5,271 bases of DNA from an uncultured Bacteroidales bacterium (lineage in GTDB: Bacteria; Bacteroidota; Bacteroidia; Bacteroidales; JAUNSR01): contig CAMTOT010000229.1 in assembly GCA_947074165.1 (NCBI GenBank), positions 1 through 5,271 of the forward strand, given 5' to 3'. Both the position numbers and the translations under genes were made by a program. Below, one piece after another: positions 1-5,213 of the stretch. The notes beneath the pieces were generated by a model. The model searched no databases. It had not been told where the DNA came from and saw only the letters and a program-made list of their open reading frames with translations. Every line of letters begins with the position of its first letter. Within the stretch, counting starts at the first letter, position 1.

Positions 1-47
1 GAGATAATGAGCGGTGACTGGAGTTCAGACGTGTGCTCTTCCGATCT
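1..47 (+). other. Illumina TruSeq i7 adapter left on the contig end (artefact)
   Basis: This stretch is library adapter, not genome. Positions 14-47 match the 34-base TruSeq read-2 adapter, beginning GTGACTGGAGTTC and ending GCTCTTCCGATCT. Positions 1-5 (GAGAT) match the 3' end of the P7 flow-cell sequence. The eight bases between them (6-13, AATGAGCG) sit exactly where the i7 index belongs. Their reverse complement, CGCTCATT, is the index I recall as TruSeq HT D703. Order and direction are those of a P7 adapter ligated to an insert, so the first genomic base is about 48. Translation across it gives the SSDVCSSDL peptide, a familiar contaminant in protein databases. Nothing biological should be read from 1-47. 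Confidence 0.98.
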
Positions 48-84
48 GAAAAAACGCCTAATAAAAGCTTTTTGTGAAAATTTG

Positions 85-115
85 CGAGAAATTATTACAA
101 ATAAATTATTTCTCG
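85..115. repeat. Imperfect inverted repeat upstream of nrnA
   Basis: The arms 85-96 and 104-115 pair as 8 bp (CGAGAAAT with ATTTCTCG), one T-T mismatch and 3 more bp, around a 7-base loop. The repeat ends three bases before the candidate -7 box of nrnA, so its centre lies where a -33 element would be expected. It could be an operator-like site. It could also be the hairpin of a terminator for an upstream gene lost at the contig end, but only a broken T-run follows it. The pairing is visible in the sequence; the role is not known. Confidence 0.45.
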
Positions 116-118
116 TTG

Positions 119-126
119 TAATTTTG
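119..126 (+). promoter_or_regulatory. Candidate -7 box for nrnA
   Basis: TAATTTTG fits the Bacteroidetes -7 consensus TAnnTTTG and lies 22 bases before the nrnA start codon, which would give a leader of roughly 15-20 bases. No TTG is found at the expected 19-21 base spacing upstream. That region is occupied by the inverted repeat at 85-115. This is therefore a half-supported promoter, and such a short motif can occur by chance in AT-rich DNA. Confidence 0.45.
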
Positions 127-148
127 ACATTATTAAAATTGAATAAAA

Positions 149-1177
149 ATGCTGTCAAAAATTATACAAGAGGAAAATGTTTATCAGGCAAAGAAACTGA
201 TAAATAAATATGAAAATTTTGTAATAACCGCTCATATTGCACCTGATGGAGATGCGTTGGGATCTTCTCTGGGTTTGTACCATTACCTGAAAGAGCTTGA
301 TAAGAATGTAACAATAGTTCTTAATGATAAGGCTCCCGAATTTCTTCAGTGGCTTGAGGGTGTAGATATGATTGTTGATTATGAGACTCAATGCGAACGG
401 GCGGAATTGATGGTTAGTGAGGCAGAAGTTATTTTCTGTGTTGATTTTAATGAGCCCAAAAGAATGGGTGATATGCAAAGTATTGTATTGAATTCTAATG
501 CGAAAAAGATAATGGTGGATCACCATCTTGATCCGGATATGTTTTGCGATGTAACGATATCTCATCCGGGTATCTCTTCGACTTGCGAACTTGTATTTCG
601 TTTGATATGCCGCATGGAAGATTCTTTGTTGATTAATAAAGCATGTGCTACTGCTTTATATACCGGAATGATGACTGATACCGGTGCTTTTACTTATAAT
701 TCAAATTCGCCTGAATTATTTATGATTATAGCTGAACTTCTGAGAAAGGGTGTAAATAAGGATGAGGTATATAACAGAGTCTTTAACTCAAACTCAGAAA
801 ACAGAGAAAGACTGATAGGGTACGCAATATATAAAAAAATGACTCTTATAAAAGAGTACGGAGCATCTTTGATATCTCTTACAAAGGCAGAGCAGTTGGA
901 ATTCAATTATCAAAAAGGTGATTCTGAAGGTCTGGTAAATAAACCATTGTCAATAAAAGGCATAAAATGTTCGGTATATTTCAGAGAGGAACCAAACTAT
1001 GTGAAAGTATCGCTAAGGTCTAAAGGCGATATTGCAGTTAATGTTATGGCTGAAAAGTATTTTAACGGAGGTGGTCATAAAAATGCTGCAGGAGGTGAAT
1101 TTGAAGGTACATTAGAGCAGGCTGAGCAGATATTCAGGGACGTTTTACCTTTATTTATTAATAATTTACAAGATTAA
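149..1177 (+). CDS. nrnA: DHH/DHHA1 phosphoesterase, NrnA-type oligoribonuclease / pAp phosphatase
   Basis: This is a cytoplasmic phosphoesterase of 342 residues, the normal length for NrnA. Known members degrade RNAs of 2-5 nucleotides from the end and remove the 3'-phosphate of pAp, and some relatives hydrolyse pApA from c-di-AMP turnover. The N-terminal DHH domain shows the metal-binding set in order: H29-x-x-P-D33-G-D35 in TAHIAPDGDALGSS, D99 in VDFNEPKRMG, the D124-H125-H126 signature, and D177 in MTDTGAF. The C-terminal DHHA1 substrate domain (about 230-335) has VSLRS (R290) and the glycine motif GGGHKNAAGG at 307-316. No catalytic residue looks lost. The ATG at 149 is chosen because the protein then begins at the usual distance before the first motif. 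The start has no Shine-Dalgarno, which is common in Bacteroidetes. No terminator separates it from the next gene, so read-through into the lipoprotein gene is possible. Which substrate dominates in vivo cannot be told from sequence. Confidence 0.95.
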   Translation: MLSKIIQEENVYQAKKLINKYENFVITAHIAPDGDALGSSLGLYHYLKELDKNVTIVLNDKAPEFLQWLEGVDMIVDYETQCERAELMVSEAEVIFCVDFNEPKRMGDMQSIVLNSNAKKIMVDHHLDPDMFCDVTISHPGISSTCELVFRLICRMEDSLLINKACATALYTGMMTDTGAFTYNSNSPELFMIIAELLRKGVNKDEVYNRVFNSNSENRERLIGYAIYKKMTLIKEYGASLISLTKAEQLEFNYQKGDSEGLVNKPLSIKGIKCSVYFREEPNYVKVSLRSKGDIAVNVMAEKYFNGGGHKNAAGGEFEGTLEQAEQIFRDVLPLFINNLQD

Positions 1178-1178
1178 G

Positions 1179-1210
1179 TTGTTTAATATATCGCTTAATA
1201 TATATCTTTG
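1179..1210 (+). promoter_or_regulatory. Bacteroidetes-type promoter for the DUF4827-like gene
   Basis: TTG at 1179-1181 and TATCTTTG at 1203-1210 are separated by 21 bases, matching the TTG-(19-21)-TAnnTTTG arrangement of the Bacteroidetes primary sigma factor. Transcription would start at roughly 1214-1218, leaving a leader of about 20 bases before the ATG at 1238. This is the best -33/-7 pair in the window. It begins two bases after the nrnA stop codon. Confidence 0.7.
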
Positions 1211-1226
1211 AGTGATGAAAATTTTA

Positions 1227-1232
1227 AGAGGA
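1227..1232 (+). promoter_or_regulatory. Shine-Dalgarno-like site that supports the ATG at 1238
   Basis: AGAGGA lies five bases before the ATG at 1238 and is the only well-placed ribosome-binding-like site in the window. It helps decide the start. The alternative in-frame TTG at 1208 has its T's inside the -7 promoter box and would put ten polar residues in front of a clean signal peptide. Confidence 0.5.
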
Positions 1233-1237
1233 TAACG

Positions 1238-1837
1238 ATGAAGAAGATTTTTTATTTCATTTCTATATTGATGATAGGTGCTGTATCTGCACTAACATCA
1301 TGCTCTGACAGCAAAACTTACGCTGAACTTTTAGCTGATGAAAAGTCAGCAATAAGATATTTCATTTCAGAACAAAAAATCTCCGCTATTACGATATCGG
1401 AAGAGCAACTTGAGGATTATCTTGATAAACCAAAAGATAAACTCTTTAAAACAGATCAGTGGTATAAGTTTTCCTCTAAAGAGGATATGTATATGAATAT
1501 ACATAAATATGGTAATATTGAGGAGGCGGATACTTTTCAGAATCGTAGCAATGTTATATTAAGATATGAAGCTTGCTATAACCTGCTTGAATATGATAAT
1601 ATGACGAATAGCACTCCTGAGAATAATCTAGCTCCTTACGAATATCTGGAAATAGAGTTGTGGACTCCTAATTACTCTGGTGATTTTGGTGTCGGACTGG
1701 CTTTTCCTGTACAGTTCCTTGGAGATGGAGCGGTGGTATCTCTAATTGTACCATCAAAAGCGGGTACTGTAAATGACGCGTCATCTGTAGTGCCTAGATA
1801 TTTTAAAAATCTTACATATAAGGTGTCAAATCGATAA
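1238..1837 (+). CDS. DUF4827-type envelope lipoprotein, possibly FKBP-like
   Basis: This protein of 199 residues has no established function. It starts with a lipoprotein signal peptide: MKK, a hydrophobic stretch (about 4-19), and the lipobox LTSC with Cys22 as the lipidation site. It is therefore expected to be membrane-anchored and to face the periplasm or the cell surface. The residues after the cysteine (SDSK) are not a convincing Bacteroidetes surface-export signal. Length, the CSDSKTYAELLADEKSAI start and the place between nrnA and glmM fit the Bacteroidetes family DUF4827; I assign this from memory of the family, not a search. The C-terminal half resembles FKBP-type prolyl isomerases: VILRYEACYNLL (106-117), then GDGAVVSLIVPSKAG (162-176), then VVPRYFKNLTYKV (184-196). 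These parallel the usual V-x-V-x-Y, K-x-x-L-I-I-P-S and I-P-P-x-x-x-L-x-F-x-V blocks. The tyrosine normally following the PS motif (in LAYG) is missing, so isomerase activity is doubtful. It has its own promoter and terminator. Confidence 0.85.
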   Translation: MKKIFYFISILMIGAVSALTSCSDSKTYAELLADEKSAIRYFISEQKISAITISEEQLEDYLDKPKDKLFKTDQWYKFSSKEDMYMNIHKYGNIEEADTFQNRSNVILRYEACYNLLEYDNMTNSTPENNLAPYEYLEIELWTPNYSGDFGVGLAFPVQFLGDGAVVSLIVPSKAGTVNDASSVVPRYFKNLTYKVSNR

Positions 1838-1863
1838 ATTTAATAGACAAATTAAGAAATACT

Positions 1864-1912
1864 ACGGACTAATAACCTTGAATTTTCGGGTTATTTAGTC
1901 CGTATTTTTTTT
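1864..1912 (+). terminator. Intrinsic terminator after the DUF4827-like gene
   Basis: The arms 1864-1877 (ACGGACTAATAACC) and 1889-1903 pair over 14 bp with a single bulged A. They close an 11-base loop and are followed by A and eight T's (1905-1912). The hairpin begins 26 bases after the stop codon. It should isolate the lipoprotein gene from the mutase gene downstream. Its final T is also the first base of the next -7 box, so termination and new initiation are packed together. Confidence 0.9.
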
Positions 1913-1919
1913 ACCTTTG
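1912..1919 (+). promoter_or_regulatory. -7 box of the glmM promoter
   Basis: TACCTTTG is a perfect TAnnTTTG match, 25 bases before the ATG at 1945, predicting a leader of roughly 20 bases. No good TTG is present at the usual spacing upstream; that segment is the right arm of the preceding terminator. The strong terminator just before it makes a dedicated promoter necessary, which supports the call. The AAAGGA at 1937-1942 is only two bases from the start codon and probably too close to act as a Shine-Dalgarno. Confidence 0.65.
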
Positions 1920-1944
1920 TTTTATAAATTTGAAATAAAGGAAT

Positions 1945-3333
1945 ATGTCTTTAATAAAATCTATATCAGGTATCCGTGGTACAATCGGAGGCCGGAGTGG
2001 AGAGGGTCTAAACCCTCTTGATATTGTTAAGTTTACGGCAGCATACGCTACTGTAATAAAAAGGATATCTACTAACGGATCAAAAAAAATAGTTGTTGGT
2101 CGTGATGCTCGTATATCGGGTGAGATGGTTCTGCATTGTGTATTAGGCACATTGACAGGAATGGGATACGATGTTGTTAATATTGGCCTTGCTACTACGC
2201 CTACTACAGAAATTGCTGTAAAGGAGGAGAATGCAGCAGGCGGCATAATATTAACGGCAAGTCATAATCCTCGTCAGTGGAATGCACTTAAACTTCTTAA
2301 TCAGGATGGTGAATTTTTAAATGCAGCTCAAGGAAATGATGTACTTGTGATTGCTGAAAATGCAGATTTTGATTTTGCAGATATAGATAATATCGGTAAG
2401 GTAACTGATAATTTCAGTTATACAGCAAAGCATATAGAAAGCGTGCTCGCCCTTAATCTTGTTGATGTTGATGCCATAAAATCGGCAAATTTTAAAGTCG
2501 CGATTGATTGTGTTAATTCAGTGGGTGGTATCGCAATACCGGAGTTACTTGAGGCTTTGGGCGTAAAGGTTGTGAACAAGTTATATTGCGAACCTAACGG
2601 ACAGTTCCCTCATAATCCTGAGCCTCTGCCTGAGAATCTTAAAGAAATTTCATCTTTGATGAAAGATGGAGGATATGATGTAGGGTTTGTTGTTGACCCT
2701 GATGTAGACAGACTTGCAATAATAAGTGAAGATGGCTCCATGTTTGGAGAAGAATATACGTTGGTGGCTGTAGCAGATTATGTGCTACGTCATACTCCTG
2801 GTAATACAGTATCAAATCTTAGCTCTTCGCGAGCATTAAGAGATGTTACGCGTGCTCTGAATGGAGAGTACAGCGCTGCTGCGGTTGGTGAAGTGAATGT
2901 CGTAGAGAAGATGAAAGCTACATCTGCTGTAATCGGTGGTGAAGGTAACGGAGGGGTTATTTATCCTGAGTCTCATTATGGACGAGACGCTTTAGTCGGG
3001 ATTGCTTTGTTTCTTACTTACCTTGCGAAATCAGGTAAAACGGTAAGCGAACTAAGAAGCGGCTACCCTCAGTATTATATTGCCAAACAGAAGGTGGAGC
3101 TTACGGCGGATATAGATGTTGATGCTTTGCTTGAGGCTGTAAAGAATAAATATTCCGAATATGACGTGACGGATATAGACGGAGTTAAAATAGATTTTCC
3201 TGACAGATGGGTGCATCTAAGAAAGTCTAATACAGAGCCAATCATACGTGTATATGCAGAAGCATCTTCGTCGGAAGAGGCTGAAAAAACTGCGGCAGGC
3301 GTTATGGATGTAATAAAAAGTATGTGTAACTAA
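1945..3333 (+). CDS. glmM: Alpha-D-phosphohexomutase, probably phosphoglucosamine mutase GlmM
   Basis: This cytoplasmic phosphohexomutase of 462 residues probably converts glucosamine-6-phosphate to glucosamine-1-phosphate for UDP-GlcNAc, and hence for peptidoglycan and LPS. All four family sites are intact. The phosphoserine loop TASHNP has S106 as the catalytic serine. The magnesium loop is DPDVDR (D251, D253, D255). The sugar-binding loop is GGEGNGG (331-337, E333). The phosphate-binding loop in domain 4 is RKSNTEP (426-432), followed by R435. The start is secure: SISGIRGTIGG at 6-16 is the standard N-terminal motif. The magnesium and sugar loops differ from typical bacterial GlmM (DGDGDR and GEQSGH) and are closer to archaeal-type enzymes. 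Phosphomannomutase or phosphoglucomutase activity therefore remains possible. GlmM is preferred because Bacteroides-like genomes carry this 462-residue type as their GlmM candidate, as far as I recall. The gene is flanked by terminators on both sides and is likely monocistronic. Confidence 0.85.
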   Translation: MSLIKSISGIRGTIGGRSGEGLNPLDIVKFTAAYATVIKRISTNGSKKIVVGRDARISGEMVLHCVLGTLTGMGYDVVNIGLATTPTTEIAVKEENAAGGIILTASHNPRQWNALKLLNQDGEFLNAAQGNDVLVIAENADFDFADIDNIGKVTDNFSYTAKHIESVLALNLVDVDAIKSANFKVAIDCVNSVGGIAIPELLEALGVKVVNKLYCEPNGQFPHNPEPLPENLKEISSLMKDGGYDVGFVVDPDVDRLAIISEDGSMFGEEYTLVAVADYVLRHTPGNTVSNLSSSRALRDVTRALNGEYSAAAVGEVNVVEKMKATSAVIGGEGNGGVIYPESHYGRDALVGIALFLTYLAKSGKTVSELRSGYPQYYIAKQKVELTADIDVDALLEAVKNKYSEYDVTDIDGVKIDFPDRWVHLRKSNTEPIIRVYAEASSSEEAEKTAAGVMDVIKSMCN

Positions 3334-3351
3334 ACTATTTACTATATTTTG

Positions 3352-3383
3352 GGGTTGAATTATTGTAGTTCAACCCTTTTTTT
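3352..3383 (+). terminator. Intrinsic terminator after glmM
   Basis: The arms GGGTTGAA (3352-3359) and TTCAACCC (3369-3376) form a perfect 8-bp stem with a 9-base loop, followed directly by seven T's (3377-3383). It begins 18 bases after the glmM stop codon. The last T is only eight bases before the ATG of the next gene, so this hairpin either ends glmM transcription or, on read-through, lies in the leader of the nucleotidase gene. Confidence 0.85.
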
Positions 3384-3384
3384 G
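3355..3384 (+). promoter_or_regulatory. Weak promoter candidate for the 5'-nucleotidase gene, inside the terminator
   Basis: TTG at 3355-3357 and TTTTTTTG at 3377-3384 are 19 bases apart, a legal Bacteroidetes spacing. The -7 box has one mismatch (T instead of A at its second base). If used, transcription would begin a few bases before or at the ATG at 3392, giving an almost leaderless message. The -7 match comes mostly from the terminator's T-run, so it may be coincidence. No better promoter is visible between the two genes. Confidence 0.2.
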
Positions 3385-3391
3385 GAAGATT

Positions 3392-5149
3392 ATGAAAAAA
3401 TCATTTTTTTTATTCGCGGGGTTAATTGCTCTTACCGCTTGTGATAAGAGACCGGAAAAGGCGAATATCGTTGTTTTATGTACGACAGATTTGCATGGTG
3501 CTGTAATGAACCGCAATTATATAAGCGGTGAAGAAGCAAAGTTTTCACTTTCAAATGTGTCAAGTGCCGTAGATTCTATACGTGCTATATATAAGGATAA
3601 TGTTATCCTTCTTGATGCAGGAGACTTCTTGCAGGGACAGCCGTCTATTTATTACTCTAACTTCGAGGATACAGTAGGACCGCACATTCAGAGTAAAGCA
3701 ATGAATTTTATGAAGTATGACGCGGCAACAGTTGGCAATCATGATGTAGAGCCGGGTGAGCGTGTATATGACAAGATAGTTAAAGAGTTTAATTTCCCAT
3801 GGCTTAGCGCTAATATTATAGATAAGCGCACTGGTAAACCATATTTTGAACCCTATACCGTTATAAATAAAGATGGTATAAAGATTGCTATTCTTGGTCT
3901 GACTACGCCTGCTATTCCTACATGGCTTCCTGAGAATCTATGGCCTAATATGGAATTTGTGGATATGGTTGAATCAGCTAAACATTGGGTGCCTATAATT
4001 CATAAGAAAGAAAAACCAGACCTTCTTATTGGTTTGTTTCATAGCGGTACTGATTATACTACAGGCGGGAATACTATGGATACGCCTCTTAATGAGAATG
4101 GCGGTGTGCCGGTTGCTACAAAAGTTGATGGTTTTGACATTATCTTTTTAGGACATGACCATAGCGGAGTAGTTAAAGATATTGAGAACGATTACGGAAA
4201 TACTGTAAAGGTTATAAATTCGGAAACAGCTGCAAGATTCCTTGGATATGCTAACATTGATCTGAAAAAGAATAAAAAAGGAGGCTATAACAAGGAGATA
4301 AATGCTGAACTTATCAATATGAGTAAGTTTCAGAAGAGTAAAGCATTTGATAGTTATGTATCCAAAGATGATTCTATTTTTGCTGCTTATGTAAATAAGA
4401 AGATCGGAACACTCGGGTCTGCATTGGAGGCTAGACCAGGGCTATATGGTCCGTCGCAGTTTAATTCTCTTATACATAAAGCCCAGATGATGGGTACTAA
4501 CGCTGATATATCTATGGTAGGTCTTCTGTCTACTAATGATGTGATAAATAAAGGTGATGTATATCTTAAAGATATGTTTTCTCTTTATAAATACGAAAAT
4601 CAGCTTTATACTATGCGAATGACCGGAGAGGAAGTGAAAAAGTTTCTCGAATATGGTTATGCTAAGCAGTATAATAAAATGAAAAGTGATAAAGACCTGC
4701 TTCTGAACTATAAGAAAGATGAAAATGGTAATTTACTTAAAGATTCACGTGGTCGTAATATGACAGCTACACCTTCTTTTAATTATATATCTGCTGAGGG
4801 TATTAATTATACTGTAGATATTACAAAGGATGAGGGTAGCCGTGTAAATATAATCTCTATGTCTGACGGTAAGCCTTTTGATATGAATAAAAATTATATG
4901 ATTGCTATTAATTCATATCAGGGCAGCGGTGGCGGAGGATTTCTTACAGAGGGTCTTGGTCTTTCCAAAGATGAGATTAAAAATAGAATACAGCCAGGTG
5001 ATCAGCCTTTTGTAAGAGCGTTGCTTGTTGATTATATTTCTTCAGTGGATACAGTAAAGGTTTCACCTAAACTTAACTGGAAGGTTATACCGGAGAGGCT
5101 GTTTGAAGCCGGTAAAAAGAATGAAGGCGCTATGAAACAGAGTAGATAA
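3392..5149 (+). CDS. Lipoprotein 5'-nucleotidase / metallophosphatase (UshA-like)
   Basis: This exported nucleotidase of 585 residues is somewhat longer than E. coli UshA (550). It likely removes phosphate from nucleotides, and perhaps opens 2',3'-cyclic nucleotides, outside the inner membrane to salvage nucleosides and phosphate. The lipobox LTAC with Cys17 marks a lipoprotein. The following DKRPEK does not look like the acidic surface-export signal. The N-terminal metallophosphatase domain (about 25-290) carries the two-metal set: D33-x-H35 in CTTDLHG, D75 and D78 in LLDAGDF, G115-N116-H117-D118, H217 in LFHSG, and H255-x-H257 in GHDH. The C-terminal 5'-nucleotidase domain (about 330-550) has the base-binding region FNYISAEGINYTVD (464-477) and NSYQGSGGGGF (507-517). 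In the latter, the GGDG of the classical motif is changed to GGGG, as I recall for many Bacteroidetes relatives. A lysine-rich insertion lies at about 425-460. The ATG at 3392 directly starts the signal peptide. Two TAA stops in a row end the gene. Confidence 0.93.
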   Translation: MKKSFFLFAGLIALTACDKRPEKANIVVLCTTDLHGAVMNRNYISGEEAKFSLSNVSSAVDSIRAIYKDNVILLDAGDFLQGQPSIYYSNFEDTVGPHIQSKAMNFMKYDAATVGNHDVEPGERVYDKIVKEFNFPWLSANIIDKRTGKPYFEPYTVINKDGIKIAILGLTTPAIPTWLPENLWPNMEFVDMVESAKHWVPIIHKKEKPDLLIGLFHSGTDYTTGGNTMDTPLNENGGVPVATKVDGFDIIFLGHDHSGVVKDIENDYGNTVKVINSETAARFLGYANIDLKKNKKGGYNKEINAELINMSKFQKSKAFDSYVSKDDSIFAAYVNKKIGTLGSALEARPGLYGPSQFNSLIHKAQMMGTNADISMVGLLSTNDVINKGDVYLKDMFSLYKYENQLYTMRMTGEEVKKFLEYGYAKQYNKMKSDKDLLLNYKKDENGNLLKDSRGRNMTATPSFNYISAEGINYTVDITKDEGSRVNIISMSDGKPFDMNKNYMIAINSYQGSGGGGFLTEGLGLSKDEIKNRIQPGDQPFVRALLVDYISSVDTVKVSPKLNWKVIPERLFEAGKKNEGAMKQSR

Positions 5150-5155
5150 TAAGAT

Positions 5156-5213
5156 AAAAAAAATAACGAGGCTGTCTGACAATGAAATGTTCAGACAGCT
5201 TTTTTTTGTTATT
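5156..5213 (+). terminator. Large intrinsic terminator after the nucleotidase gene, possibly bidirectional
   Basis: The arms GCTGTCTGA (5171-5179) and TCAGACAGC (5191-5199) form a 9-bp GC-rich stem, extendable by two pairs past a bulged T. It is followed by eight T's (5200-5207). Outside these, AATAAC (5162-5167) can pair with GTTATT (5208-5213). Eight A's precede it (5156-5163), which on the minus strand would be a U-run seven bases past the stem. It could thus also stop leftward transcription, though less well. It starts right after the tandem stop codons. Confidence 0.9.

Noticed and set aside
63..72. Palindrome AAAAGCTTTT
   Set aside because: Ten bases in AT-rich DNA around a HindIII-like hexamer. 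Easily by chance, with no second copy or feature near it.
7..207. 66-codon open frame starting in the adapter
   Set aside because: Its first 13 residues are translated adapter, and its 3' part overlaps the start of nrnA in another frame. No protein family features.
155..565. 136-codon minus-strand open frame
   Set aside because: It lies opposite the NrnA domain, whose catalytic motifs are intact in the + frame. The translation is rich in Ile, Tyr and His with no recognisable motif.
694..906. 70-codon minus-strand open frame
   Set aside because: Shadow of nrnA, with no start signal and no family resemblance.
1208..1237. In-frame TTG start adding ten residues to the DUF4827-like protein
   Set aside because: The codon lies within the -7 promoter box and the extra residues would spoil a clean lipoprotein signal peptide. 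The ATG at 1238 has a Shine-Dalgarno-like site.
1911..2246. 111-codon minus-strand open frame
   Set aside because: Proline-rich shadow of the conserved glmM 5' end. It would run through the glmM promoter and has no motif.
3560..3742. 60-codon minus-strand open frame
   Set aside because: Opposite the metallophosphatase motifs of the nucleotidase. No independent support.
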